A stretch of 64,000 nt of DNA, from contig NC_021671.1 of NCBI RefSeq assembly GCF_000247815.1, positions 24,346,501 to 24,410,500 on the forward strand, read 5' to 3'. Position numbers and translations under genes: made by a program. The notes under the pieces were generated by a model. The model did no database searches, was not told where the DNA came from, and was given only the letters and a program-made list of their open reading frames with translations. This DNA comes from Ficedula albicollis. Its lineage: Eukaryota; Chordata; Aves; Passeriformes; Muscicapidae. Positions 24,505-36,945 of the stretch are shown here, piece by piece (the stretch's first letter is position 1; the number at the start of each line of letters is the position of its first letter).

Positions 24505-24636
24505 TTTTTGTACTTAAGAGCACTTAAATGTTTTGTTCAGCACCTCATATTTGGGCTAAAACTTGGTAATTTTTTGTACTTAAGAGCACTTAAATGTTTT
24601 GTGCAGCACCTCATATTTGGGCTCAAACTTGGTAAA
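24505..24636 (+). repeat. 66-bp tandem duplication
   Basis: Copies at 24505-24570 and 24571-24636 share TTTTTGTACTTAAGAGCACT and differ at only a few bases. Confidence 0.95.
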
Positions 24637-26108
24637 GGGTAATCTAAATCCATTAGTACTAATAGTGATCTGATAATAATTGAAAGTTCATAATGAAATT
24701 GGTATCAAATTATTACTGTAACATTTCCGTTACTTTTTATATGGATATTGAAGGTTCACATCTAAAATTGTATGCATATCCCTTTAATGATCACAGGCTA
24801 GGATAAGCAATCCTTCATTCATAAAATATGCATTGGGCCTTGACCATTTCTCTAATGGTATCTCATTATCTATTTGAGGATATTATGAGCTTAGAATTCA
24901 AATTATAAGAAATTAAAATAAAAGACAAGATTATTAGAGAAACTGTGACCTAATTTAAGTAAAACTGAACCCAGGATTATTTGTGGAAGGGACTAAAAGT
25001 AGTGGAATAGACACTAGAAACCTTGCTATCTCTTTAGGTCAGTTCCAGACGAAACCTCTGACATTCAGTGCTCTGAAGGGAATGACTCCAACTTGAAAAG
25101 AAATCCACTCCATTCAGGGTTGGGAGCAAGGGAGAGGGCAGTGGGAGGATGTGTTTGCTTGCTTAACTTTAAAATACAGTTACTTCACTAAATATCCATA
25201 AAATGTATAGGTCACAGTCTGAGACCTTTACACTGATTCCTGGTGAGATAACAAAAAGCTGACAAAGTCATCCTAATCTGTTTAAAGGACCTGTGATAAC
25301 CCTGTTCAATCAGCGCTCATTTTCTGCAGCCCTAGCTATAACAATTTTGCAGCTATTTAATCTATGGCTTTAATATATACATAAAAAAACAACATATCCT
25401 TTTTGAGACTGGGGCATCCCTACTTACTCAGTTATTAAGGAACTGGACTTCAGTTTGTTTTTTTAAATAGTCAGCTGGAAACTTGTTTGATATTTCTTCA
25501 GTGTTCTGCTCAACAGAAGGAAAAAATGGAGATTTTGATACATAAACATATCATTAGGTGTAACTTCATGTTTGTGAAAGATCATATGTCTACACAAAAA
25601 AGAGATAACAAATCATCCCAAAAATCCAGAGCGGAAAAAACCCCTTGTGACTAATTACGGCTAATTACATTCTAACCTGTATTTAAATTTAACAAGATGC
25701 ATATTGCTGACTGTCCTGAAATAAATAAAAACAACTAAAAATGTACTATGTGTACAGTTAAAATACCTCAAGTTGTGATAAAACCCCCAAGCTTTCCATC
25801 TCATTTGGTAGCCATGGAAATTATATGCATTTTGGTAGATGGATCACACTGTGTTCTGATGCTGTGTTTTGTTTTTGGGGAGCGATGTTTCTTTTCATTT
25901 TATGCTTTTTTAGTTGATTTTTTTTCTCTGTTGTATATTAAGCCTAATAATGACAGCTAGGGCATCTCCATCTCCAAAGAGTGCTTCTTTTTTTACTCAT
26001 GAAGTGCTTTTTTTCTTTTCACTCATGATGAGTGCTGTTAACAAGGTCAGAATTAGCAATCTAACAGGGGCATTAGATCTTTTTTTATATATTTCAGAAG
26101 AAAGAAAT
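24637..26108. other. Unique AT-rich non-coding DNA
   Basis: Nothing recognised. A slightly GC-richer patch at 25040-25150 has no assignable hallmarks. Confidence 0.5.
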
Positions 26109-26182
26109 GCTAAAAGACAATTTTTTTTACCATGGCAATGAAGTTGCTAAAAGACAATTTTTTTTTTCCCATGGCAATGAAG
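26109..26182 (+). repeat. 37-bp tandem duplication
   Basis: GCTAAAAGACAATTTTTTTT followed by CCATGGCAATGAAG occurs at 26109 and again at 26146. The T run and neighbouring bases differ slightly between copies. Confidence 0.9.
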
Positions 26183-26670
26183 GGGGTTCACAAGGACTGT
26201 TTCAGAGTATGACTGCCACCTTGAGCTTCAGAATATTTATAAAGAAGAATAACAGAATATTTAGACAAAGCAAGGCTGCTTCCTCAAATAAGACTCAAAG
26301 ATATTTGCCAGTTTACCTGTTTACCATGGGTAAACATTTACCACACAAGAGCTGCAACAAGACGTCTATAAAGCAAAAGGATAAAAGAAGGATCATCACC
26401 TTAAACTCCTTCAAAGGACAGAATTGGAAAACAAATTGTAATATTGGAAAACAAATACAAACACTAACAGAACAATAACAGCATAACATTTGTTTGCATT
26501 TCATAGGTCTTCTAAAAGCTGATGGTTTTGTTTTGTGACAGCACTAGTCTTTGTAGGTGTTAGCTACCTTGCACTGCTCCTGAATTCTTCAAATGTGTTT
26601 GCTGCTTCAAAACATATGTTATATTCTTCTGGAAAATCTCCTCACTTGGCAGAACTAAAAAATTAAAATT
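26183..26670. other. Unique non-coding DNA
   Basis: No gene recognised. Within it, TGTTTACC and GGTAAACA (26328-26335 and 26339-26346) form an inverted pair with a 3-bp spacer that resembles two facing forkhead-type motifs. Confidence 0.5.
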
Positions 26671-26891
26671 AATAACTAAAAAAACCACCAAAACCTTCAA
26701 CTAATATTAATAACCAAAAAAACCACCAAAACCTTCAACTAATAAATCATTGACTATAGTGTATACCAAAAACACACTATTTCCTCACTGTGATGTGTTC
26801 ATGTTTACACCAAAACCTTCAACTAATAAATCATTGACTATAGTGTATACCAAAAACATACTATTTCCTCACTGTGATGTGTTCTTAATTT
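26671..26891 (+). repeat. Nested tandem duplications (38 and 84 bp)
   Basis: A 38-bp unit (AATAACYAAAAAAACCACCA type) starts at 26671 and 26709. An 84-bp unit that includes its end (CACCAAAACCTTCAACTAAT to GTGATGTGTTC) starts at 26724 and 26808. The overlap shows two successive duplication events at one site. Confidence 0.92.
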
Positions 26892-28444
26892 CAATCATGT
26901 TTATCTTTTTTCTCAGTGAAAAGGTGAAGTGATGATGGTGGCACTGAATAATGAAGCACAGTGTATCTGTTGTAATTATTGGGACACTGTTTTGGTTTCT
27001 TTTTGTACTGTAGGTGTTGGCATCTGCTTGTTGAGGACATTATGTGTTTATCAGATCATTGTATGGTATAACTCAAAGAGGACACCTCATTTCCTGTTGA
27101 GTGTATTCAATGAGCCTATTTTCTTTTGTCAGGATGAAAATCAATATGCTCTTTCAATATTAAAAATCAATTTCTTCCATTTAGATTACATTGCTTTTAT
27201 GTGCTTCACTGTGTGTAAACAGGCTTCTCACTCCTAAGTTTATCTTATAATTTATGTAAAATTAGGAAGACAAATACCCAAGTTTTGGGAGTTTTCTCTA
27301 TTTTTTTTTAATCTGCTGCATATTTTTCGAAAAGATAAAACTTCTGGAAACATATAATGTTTCCTACTGCGGATCACCATTTTGAAATATTGGCTGGGTA
27401 AAATTCATTATTAAAGGCTTAGAATTTACAGAGGAGAAAAGGGTTAGTTCCCAACAAAATACTTCAAAATTGCCTACTTTACTTTTACACTATATTGGTT
27501 CAAATTTTATTGGAATTAATTATTTGGAAATGTTGTCTTAGTAAATCTTGACTACATTCCCATGGAATATTTTTTAAAATGTGGGATTAGTATATTTCTA
27601 TAGAAGATATGAAAATATTTCATTCAGCTTGATTTATCAGCTAAGAAAAAGTACTAAATATATGTAGAAAAAATTGTGAAATATACTTGTAACAATACCA
27701 CTAAGCATATTTAATAGATATAAAATCTCTGAGATTTCCAGAGCTAAGAGACACGTGTATTAGTTGTATACAATAATCACTATTATGCCATAAGGCTATA
27801 AGATATTCTGTTTCATTTTCCCCTCATTCATTGTACAACCAAAAGGAATAATAATAGAAATAAAGATGAAGAAATGATAATACAAACAATATAAAACTAG
27901 TTATACAACAATATAAAACTAGTATTCATGGTGTTGCAAGAATAATTTTGATTTCTTTTTAATAGAGTAAAATTGTTTTATATTGGCTGTATATCTCCTG
28001 ATTTATTTCAGAACATGTACAGATCAGGGACAAATCCATATATCCTAAAAGCACATGTAAATTATAATGGCCTGAAACAGTGATTTCTACAAATGTAAGG
28101 GATTATATTTGAAGATAGGAACTGGCATTAAATGCAGAATGCACTGGATCACATGGATTTTAATAAATGGGGATGTATTGCTCCAGGAAAGCAAATTCAA
28201 TACAGTGCAGTTATTCAAAGTGAAACATTTTACATCCTTACATATGCAAACAGAGGTAGGAGAAAGAATCTTGGATTCAGTAATAAAGTAAAAAAATAGT
28301 GTTTTTCACAGACTGTAGCAAAGATTTGAGATTTACAGGTCTGACTTGGAGAGTCCTTTGCTGTAAGATATAAAAAGGTGATAAAAACAATACAGAGGCA
28401 GCTAACAGACATATCACTGTGTAGGCATGGAAAAGAACTGGACA
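26892..28444. other. Unique AT-rich non-coding DNA
   Basis: No gene recognised. A 21-bp-period duplication containing ACAATATAAAACTAGT occurs at about 27887-27925. Confidence 0.55.
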
Positions 28445-29163
28445 TGGGAGTCACAAATCCTCCAGGCATCCTACCATGCAGAGGCACTGAAAGAAGCCAT
28501 GCAGAGCCCAGAGCTTCCTCCTGAAGTGGGAGGGCCATTTCTTGCAGAAAGCCCACTGCTTGCTGAGGACTTGGGCTTCCAGCTGGGGAGATGAGGGGCT
28601 GTGCAGGGCAGCAAGATCGCTCTCTGCCCCTGCTGCTGTCACTTGCTGAAGGCACAAGAAGCTGCTGCCTTCATCCCCTTGGAAGCTCCTCTTCCTCAGG
28701 ACCTCCAGCCAGGGTAGCAGCTGCCAGCTTGGTGTCTGTGGGACCTGCTGGGGCAGGAGGTGTGCTGTGCAGGTCACTGACTGCCTCTTCTGCTGCCTCT
28801 GTAGCCACGCTGGGGGACACCTGGGCACCTCCTTGGGACCAATATGGGCATCCTCACCATTCACCATCCCAGATCATCCTCCCCCTGGGCCTGCTCTTGG
28901 ATGTCGTAGTCTTACCATTGGGACAGCTCTTTTTCACGTTCATCTTCCCCTTTGAAAATCTTATTGTCATTGCCATTATCCCCTTTGGAGAGCTCTTGGT
29001 GACAGCTCTTTTTCACGTTCATCTTCCCCTTTGCAAATCTTATTGTCATTGCCATTATACCCTTTGGAGAGCTCTTGGTCTCTCTTGCCTTTCCTGTTGG
29101 ACAGACCTTTGTCATGGTCCTCTTCCTCTTGGAAAAGCTTTTTTGCAAGGCTGTCTTTTCTAA
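28445..29163 (-). pseudogene. GC-rich coding-like relic, unknown family
   Basis: This block is markedly richer in G and C than its surroundings. On the minus strand, stretches in changing frames look protein-like. First comes a charged region, with residues such as KGEDEREKELS and NGNDNKI, at about 29160-28920. Then an Ala/Glu/Pro-rich stretch (VATEAAEEAVSDL, PPAPAGPTDTKL) follows at about 28815-28680, and a third piece (FRRKLWALHGFFQCL) near 28490. They are separated by stops and frame changes. One frameshift is explained by a 79-bp tandem duplication (28922-29079), since 79 is not a multiple of three. The plus strand is also open for 190 codons, probably as antisense shadow. An A-run at 29178-29187 flanks the block. 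It could be a decayed retrocopy, a dead exon or an unclassified transposon; I do not recognise the family. Confidence 0.35.
28922..29079 (+). repeat. 79-bp tandem duplication
   Basis: Copies at 28922-29000 and 29001-29079 start GACAGCTCTTTTTCACGTTC and differ at about two bases. The event would break any reading frame through it. Confidence 0.96.
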
Positions 29164-30345
29164 AAAAGCTCTGATTTAAAAAAAAAATAACATACTAGTT
29201 ACTGTTACCAATCAAAAACATTTGTACCATTGAAAGACTCAATTTAAACCTATCACATAATTCATAATATAGGGGCCTTACTAGAGCCACAATTCCTCCA
29301 TCTGTATCCTGTTTCTACAGCTCATACTTGATCAGCACAGTGCTACAAGAATAATTTTAAAGCCTTGTTTCCATGTTTGGGGATTTTTTGTGAAATTCTT
29401 TTAAAATCATTTCACATAACTTTAATTATTGTATCATCTGAAAAAGCACAGACATTGTTCACTTATTTTGAAAAGAACTTGAATCTCATTGTCACTTTTG
29501 AGAAGGAATAGGCTTGAAACCAGTCAGAAGAATATTTTGTTCTAACCTCTGTTTCAGAAGGGCTGTTGAAGTGTTAAATACTCTTGACAAAAAACAAGAA
29601 AAAAAAATCTGTTTCTCTGTCATCAACTTACTCAAAGTATTAGGAAAGTTAAGCTAGCCATATTGAGTTTCAGATCAAACCATAGCTAAAGGAATTTAAC
29701 AGATTTTAAATAAGAACAATTATAACTGCCTTATAAATTTGTAAGCCCTTATCAGCATAGTTCTTATCAAGCTATGTTCATTAATCCTGAATATGCCTCT
29801 TTTTTACCTCTTCTCCAGCTTCACTTTCTTTTTCATGCTTAATAATTCATGGAATCTTTCGTAGTTTCATATTGACTCTTATGCATTTCCTTCAGACTTC
29901 AGGTGCAGTTTAGAATATTTTCCAAAGTTCTTCCAATTTGTTTTAGTGCATTGTAATTTGCTCATAGGCTTTTTTAATTCAATCAAAGTTAATTTCCTAA
30001 AATTGAATATACTAGTATTCTTGTATTATATAGTCCTACTTGTTATTATTATGCTGTATGAAAATAGCTGGTGGTAAATACTATCAGGATTCTTTTTAAA
30101 TTACAGTCTTTTTTGTTGTTGTTGTTGCAAAGAAAAGGCCTTAGTTATATGTTTTCAAGGGATGTCATTCAGTGATATTCAAGACTACAGAGTTTCTTTT
30201 TTTGAGGAGGAAAGGATTTATATAGGTCCAAAAAATCTCCCTGCTATTTGTCTGTGTCAAGTCTGACAACCTAATAGCTTCTTTTTTATTAATTTTCTTT
30301 TGGTGAAGTCCCTTATACAATATGTAATCAGCTTTTGAAATGATA
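29164..30345. other. Unique AT-rich non-coding DNA
   Basis: No gene recognised; a short TTG microsatellite lies at about 30109-30127. Confidence 0.55.
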
Positions 30346-30586
30346 TTTCCTTTCATTTCCTTTATTTTCCATTTTGGTTTCAAAAGTTATTAAAACAATG
30401 GAAATAAGGAATTTATTTAAAATTTTTAGTGTCAAAGATATGGAAGACAATTTTACAAATTTTCCTTTCATTTCCTTTATTTTCCATTTTGGTTTCAAAA
30501 CTGAAGTAGAAGTTATTAAAACAATGGAAATAAGGAATTTATTTAAATTTTTTAATGTCAAAGATATGGAAGACAATTTTATAAAT
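30346..30586 (+). repeat. ~115-bp tandem duplication
   Basis: Copies start TTTCCTTTCATTTCC at 30346 and 30461. The second copy has about 10 extra bases (around ACTGAAGTAG), so the pair has diverged by an indel as well as substitutions. Confidence 0.93.
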
Positions 30587-33500
30587 TGTTATTATAGAAT
30601 GTACCATGTATTATTTTATTGTTCATACTTAGAGAATACAAAACAAAATATTCTGTCAGTATAATTCAAGTGTTTCTGTCTCAGCCGCTTTGCATAATTA
30701 ATTTGGGTGGAAAGCACAGTCCTTTCTCCCAAAAATTGTTGGCTTGTAAAATGCATGATAACTTACCTAAGACAGCTGAAAAAAAATGGAATTTTCATAT
30801 CTTGGCTGATTGTAGTGTTATTTGGAACAGTTTTCTGTGTTGATGATGAAATTACTCACAAGACACGATTTAACAACACCTTCCTTCATCAGCCAAATTT
30901 ACTTATAATTAAGAGCAGAGTCCTAAAGCATGGAAGTTTCTAGCTATCCATTTTTAGAGGCAGTTGGAAGAGATGGATGGAGCTTGGATAAAAAGAGGCA
31001 GACCAAATAGCTGGTACACAATGTCTTAATTTTCTCCCGCCAGCTGGCATTTCACTTCTGACCTAGAGCGAAACGCCTTTTCTCCCTACACAGTTGTTCA
31101 GCTACAATCTACAGATTCCGTAGTGATGAAAAAGTGATTAAGAGTAGGTTTCACATCCCCTTTCCAACAGTGACTTCACACTGCTTGCTTTCATCTTACA
31201 AGTTTTCTACAGGGATGACAAGTGCTCCTGTAGGTCATTTCAAGACCAACATGTTCCAGATGTGCCCAGGCTGCATTTGAGGCCCCTACAGCTGCAAGGG
31301 TCAGGTCTAGACTGGTCAGGGCATGTCCTTCTGAGACTGAGCAGCCAGTCAAAGATCCTGCTTTTTGGTCTTTTGATGCAGTGGTAATCTTTATCAGAGA
31401 GATTCTTATATAATCCTCAGCATTAGCTGTGGCAGCTAACCCCTTGTTAGCCCTAAGAAAAATAACTATGAGAGAAAGTGTGGAAAGAAGGAAGGGAAGG
31501 ATGGAAGGAAAGAAGAAGAGGCAAAGAGTGGAAAGGAAAATATAAACAGGAAGACAAAGAGAAAAAAAGCTTACTTTTTTAACAGTGCAGTTAGCTCTAT
31601 TGAGCCACTGAGGGTTATAACATGATGCAACACACAGACAAAACGAGATGGCCAGAATGGAAAGGGAGTGTGGGAGGACAGTAGCATAGGACTGTCTTCT
31701 CCATTGGCCAGAAAGCATTGGAACAAACCGCTTTCTTTATAGCTTCTCTTCATTTCAGTACATGAAGGGGTAGAATACATGTAGAGGTTGGGTTCTAGAG
31801 ATTCTTATCAGTGCATAGGGAATTAAAAATCCCCAATTTTTAAATTATTTTTATTTTTTGACTTAAAAAATGTATATTTGCAGCATAAATGCTTTTTTTC
31901 ACAATGTTTATACATTGCAGAGACTGGGATTTGCAGTTCAGATATGTGGAAAAACCTACATTTCATGAAAGAACAAATATGCATTGTTTTAGATTGTATA
32001 AAAATACCTAAAGGAGATAAAAAGTGTACCTATCTTTGGCTGGTTGTTAATGTTTCTTCACAATTGGAAAATATTCTATGTGCATAGTTCAAAATCTTTT
32101 CAAAAGAAATTGTCATTTTGGAAGAGCAATTGACTCTATCCTTAGAAGAAGTAAAAAATTACATTAGAAAAATTTTTCCTTTTAGACCTATTTTCCTCTC
32201 CACTCACTATAAAAAGTGTGATCATTAAAGATTATCCCCAAACTGTCTAAGCCTGGGGTTGGTTTTTGGTATGGGTTTTTGTTATTTTTGTTGTTTTGTT
32301 GTTGTTGTTATTTTTTGTTTTGATTTGGGTTATTTTTTTCTGGTCTTTGAAAAAATAGCTCCAGGTTCTGGTCTTCGCAATGTATTGCAAACCGGTGATT
32401 CTCCAGCATGTCTTCAGTGCTAGGCAAACACTTTCAACCCTCTATACAGGATGGAAGTACAATGAGTCATATTCACAGATTTCTGCCTGACAAAGAAAAG
32501 TCCATTAGATATAAATAAAGGGATTGCACAAGTCTTCACCATCATCGTCATAAGACATCACCATTTCTATTTGTTTGATCTCTGATGATCTGTCAGAGAA
32601 ACAAAATGAAGGTCACTTCTATTTATGTTCACAGTCCAGCATTTCCAGAAAGAACTTGCATTTCTAATTTCATTTTGATGATTCATTATTTTTTTCCCAT
32701 ATACAAATGTGCATACGCTTGATGGGAAATAGTTATTATTTGGTTTCTTTCCAGACACGCTATTCATCTCATATGCTGCCTTGTAAATCCATTTGAAACC
32801 AAAAAAGTAATAACTGAACTTAAAGAATGTATGTTTAAGTATCAGAACAACTTAAATAAAGAAACTGAAAATGTAAATGATCAGGTGTCTATGTAGACCT
32901 TTTTATATTTGTCATTATTTACAACCATCTCTCATACGCTTGAAAATAAAATATTTTCATTGTCAACTAGTTTTTTCATTGAATCATTAACATATTTTCA
33001 TTGGAAAAATACATAAAATGCATAAATATAATAACTTTTTATTCTGCATGGGTGAAATGGTTGCTCTAAAAATGCAGAAGAAATTTAAATAGTAAAAGTT
33101 TGCTTCCTAAAGATGACCTCTTCTGTCTCCCTCCTGTGGATAATGGATAATACTTGTTGCCAATATACTCCATAATTTTCAGATAAAGACAGACACAAAG
33201 CATCAGACGCACACTGTTTTAGAAAACAGGATAACTAGGTAAAATGACTACCTATGGACATGTTTATAGTGCTCTAGTTGGGTAGGATATTACAGTAACT
33301 GTCCATTATACTCTTAACAGCCATAATCTCACAGAGTGCTATTCACCAAATGGCTCTCAGCTCCCGTAATAGCAGTGGGCAGGGTCCTAGGCTCAGCTCA
33401 ATTAAAACTACTCTGACAGGGCAAGACCATTTTGGCAGACAGCACTATTGCTCTTTCATATAAAAGAGCCCTGGGAACACAATGAGCAATCTCTGCACCA

Positions 33501-35571
33501 TAATGGATGAACTGGAGCTAATGTTCAGTGATGCAGTACAGATTTACTAAGCTAATGCAAGTTGACTGTGCTGTGACACACCATACACAGCTTTCTAGAA
33601 ATGGTTACACGTTTTAATACTATGCTGTCTAGGCGTCAGTTTTGCTGCTTTAGTACTGTAGTGCTTGTGAAATAATATATGCAGAGACAAAATGCTAGCT
33701 ATAGATTACATGTAAAACAGGACTTGAAATAACAAAAAATCCAACAAAAGGAGGCAACAGTATTTATCTTGTTTTCTGTTCATATATAAACAGAACCTTT
33801 TTTTATTCCTTCCCTGTATCTGGAAAAAAACCCACCTATGTTTATATCCATATCTGTTTTTATATCACCTCTTAACCCTTATATAATTTCCTATTTTACA
33901 TACACTTATTATTTACAATGTGTATAAATAAACTTTATTTTTTTGTTGTTTGCTTGTGATACATGTGTGTCTTCCTGAAAATCTGAACTGGATTTTCATA
34001 ACAATTTTTTTTTTACTCCAAGGCCAAAATAATCAACCCACAATCATGGTCAATGGTCTTTTTGCATAGGAGTGGATTGACCTAACTTTAATTCCACATA
34101 GATATAATGTATGTAATCATTCGTCTTTTTATCTTTCCTAAGTAAAAATATAGGTCTGAATAAAACTTGTAACCAAAATTCAGTGTTTTCAGCTGTGACT
34201 CTTTAGGAGCAAAGCTGTCAAACAGAACTCTAGGAGAACAAAGAAAGTATTGTGATAGAACTCTGTTTTATTTATCTCAAAATTCCCATTTATTGTATGT
34301 AGACACAGTTCTATATATGTTTGACTGTCATGTTCTTTCATGAGCACATACACTGTATTGCTTTTGACTGCAAGGGAAATTCTGGAAATATGTGACAACA
34401 TGCATACATGAAAAGTTGGTTTCTATTCACTACTTCAAATTTATTTGGGGTCGTTTCTATAATTTCATTCAGTAAATTTGATAAAGGTGGCCATATACTA
34501 TATATGATCACATGGGGGTACTAGTGAATAACAAAAAGATCTCATAATCAGAATCAGTAGCAATCAGGATCAATTGCAGATAAATTATTTGCAACATACT
34601 AATCAGTCATCCAGTAATTCTGACAACTAAATATGTCACCCAGTGTTTCTTAATGGGATTTAAATAATAACCTAAGTGACTTTTCCAGCTTCCATTACTG
34701 TTTCTGAGAGACTTAGCCCTAAGCACAAAAGAATAACTCTAATTACTTATTCACTGCACATCAGAAAGGCTGTTTTGTTATCCAGAGTCCAATAAATCAA
34801 TACAAACAAACCCATGAGGCTGAGCAGACTTTAGAAAATGTTATGAATGTGGCATTATCTCATGTGGACATAGGTGTCTTTAATATGATACCAGGAGAAT
34901 ACAGCAGACGAGCCAAGACAGGCAGAAAGGAGGCAAGGCTCCCTCACAACATTGCTCTGCCTCATCGTCCGTCCAGTAGAAATACAAACCCAGCTGCTGA
35001 CTGCACATAAAGATGCATTTTTACTAACATCCCCTAAAGTTTCACTGTGGCTTTTGAAGTGAAGTGACAAAGACAGGACTGTCAATGGCAACACGAGGAA
35101 TGGCCTGTGCCATGAAGTGGCCTTTTTTCCAGGCAATGGAGCAGGCATTAGACGTTCTGTCTAATTCTGTTTTGGATGAAAATTTACCAGATGCATCCCA
35201 CTGTTTTCACATGTAGTTCCATGAGGAAGGCCTCAAAATCAACAGAACTTCCATTCGCAGGTGGAATCCAAGTATCATTTTTCTTTTTTGCAAACACTGA
35301 AAATCAAACTGTCACTTGGCATGACAGATATTTGTGTCCAAAGTGACACTAATAAGCTGTGGTAATAGCACGATGTGTTTCTAAATATATGTACATACGT
35401 GCTAGTACATAATGACAATTCAGAATGTGCTCTATTCTGTGTAAACTAGGTTTGTATGTAAGTTTTTTACATCTACTGAGCAATATTCTAAAATATCCTG
35501 ACATTTTCTAAATCAAAATTCTTTTATTTTCTTACGTAGATATAAATTTCCACTTGTTTTCCTTGTATCAG
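30587..35571. other. Unique AT-rich non-coding DNA (long)
   Basis: I recognise no gene or transposon. Minor features are a purine-rich run (31478-31570), a T/G-rich low-complexity patch (32262-32345), and a TATA-like CATATAAAAGAGCC at about 33457 within a less AT-rich stretch (33330-33520). A minus-strand open frame of 175 codons at 31191-31718 crosses the purine run and has no domain signature, so I do not call it a gene. Confidence 0.5.
31478..31570. repeat. Purine-rich low-complexity run
   Basis: About 90 bp are nearly all G and A on the plus strand, with GGAAGGAAGG-type and AGAAGAAG-type units. Confidence 0.85.
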
Positions 35572-35690
35572 TAAGAGATCTGGGGGCTACTTTTAAGACA
35601 GAAAGGTAGTTTGCAATAGTCATGTGTAGCCTAAGAGATCTGGGGGCTACTTTTAAGACAGAAGGTAGTTTGCAATAGTCCTTGCAATGG
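35572..35690 (+). repeat. 60-bp tandem duplication
   Basis: TAAGAGATCTGGGGGCTACT starts copies at 35572 and 35632. The copies differ by one A in the GAAAGG/GAAGG run over the shared part. Confidence 0.95.
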
Positions 35691-36244
35691 CATTAATAGG
35701 CATCCCAAGGTTCCCTCACCAAAAGTGATTTGACTATGTGCCTAAATCAATGTACACTTTAATATGATAAATTACTGTAATACTGGGCAAGCGAGAAATT
35801 AACAATACAGAGTTTTTTAGTCTCAGTGTTTTAAACTTGTTTTAAAAACCATGCTGATAGAGGACATAAGAAAAAAAATCCGCAAAAACTATTCTAAAAC
35901 AGAATATATAAAGCAACAGCAAGAGTAGGGGAGTTTTAATCCCTCCTTGAGGAAAATGATTGTAATGTTAAGTGCAGGAGACTAGTGCTTAAATGTTACT
36001 CTTTCTTTTAAAAGCAACTGCAAATCCCCCCTGAGTATCCACTGACCTAGCACTCATCCTTTCCTACATCTAACTTGTCTTCTTGAGGTTACTCATCTGT
36101 TAAATATTTGTGAACATCATGAGTACATCTAAAATTGCATTGAATACTCTGGCAATATTTAAATTGCTTCCTAAATCTAAACCAAAAATATTTCTTCGTA
36201 TCCAAGAAAGAGGGAAAGCCTTTCATTTCCATCAAGTTACAAAA
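35691..36244. other. Unique non-coding DNA
   Basis: Nothing recognised. Confidence 0.5.
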
Positions 36245-36698
36245 TTGTCATGATCTTATAGAATTATAGAATGGTTTGGATTTTCTAATCTAACCCTTCT
36301 GTCTTTCAGTTTAAAACTGTTGACACTTGTCCTGTCACTACAGTCCTTTCCAAAAGGTCCCTCTTTGTCTTATGAGCCCCCTTTATATACTGAGAGGCTG
36401 CAATAAATCTTCCCAGAAGCCTTCTCTTTTCCTGGCTAAATGGCCCCAACTCTCAGCCTGTGCTCATTGGAGAGGGGCCATGCCTCTCTTGAGCTGTGAA
36501 TGCCAGACCTGGGCAGAGCACTACAGACAGGGTCTCTTTGGAGCACAGTAGAAAGAGAGACTCACCTGCCTTAACCTGCTGGACAAGCTTCTTTTGATGC
36601 AACACAGGATTTGGTTGGCTTGGGGTGCAAACATATGCTGTCTCATGTCCAATTTTTCAACCACCATTATCCCCAAGTCCCTCTCCTTGAGGCTTCTC

Positions 36699-36776
36699 TT
36701 TATTCATTCAGTTCCAATATGTATCAATACTGGAGACTTTATTCATTCAGTTCCAATATGTATCAACACTGGAGAC
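36699..36776 (+). repeat. 39-bp tandem duplication inside CR1
   Basis: Copies start TTTATTCATTCAGTTCCAAT at 36699 and 36738 and differ at one visible base (CAATAC versus CAACAC). Confidence 0.95.
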
Positions 36777-36777
36777 T

Positions 36778-36915
36778 AATTGCCCCAAACCAGGCACAGG
36801 ACCTTGTCCCTGGCCTCGTTGAACTTCATGAGGTTCACAAGGGCTCTAATTGCCCCAAACCAGGCACAGGACCTTGTACTTGGCCTCCTTGAACTTCATG
36901 AGGTTCACAAGGGCC
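36778..36915 (+). repeat. 70-bp tandem duplication inside CR1
   Basis: Copies start TAATTGCCCCAAACCAGGCA at 36778 and 36848. They differ at a few bases (GTCCCTGG versus GTACTTGG, CTCGTT versus CTCCTT). Confidence 0.95.
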
Positions 36916-36945
36916 CACCTCTCAAGCCTCTCAAGATCAATTATC

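Larger units (their letters stand above)
36245..36945 (-). mobile_element. CR1 LINE 3' part (about 700 bp)
   Basis: On the plus strand the element begins with the reverse complement of the CR1 end (TAGAATTATAGAATGGTTTG). It continues through TCTCAGCCTGTGCTCATTGG, GAGAGGGGCCATGCCTCTCT, CTCACCTGCCTTAACCTGCT with TTCTTTTGATGCA, CTCATGTCCAATTTTTCAAC, CCCCAAGTCCCTCTCCTTGA, and CTTGGCCTCCTTGAACTTCA with TGAGGTTCACAAGGG. The last corresponds to the RT ORF region on the minus strand. Internal deletions are present and two tandem duplications (36699-36776 and 36778-36915) lie within it, so it has no coding capacity. Confidence 0.92.

Noticed and set aside
26671..26891. CRISPR-like repeat array
   Set aside because: Units abut directly with no unique spacers and the window is vertebrate; these are tandem duplications.
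31191..31718. 175-codon minus-strand open frame
   Set aside because: It crosses a purine-rich low-complexity run, has no recognisable domain and no splice or promoter context.
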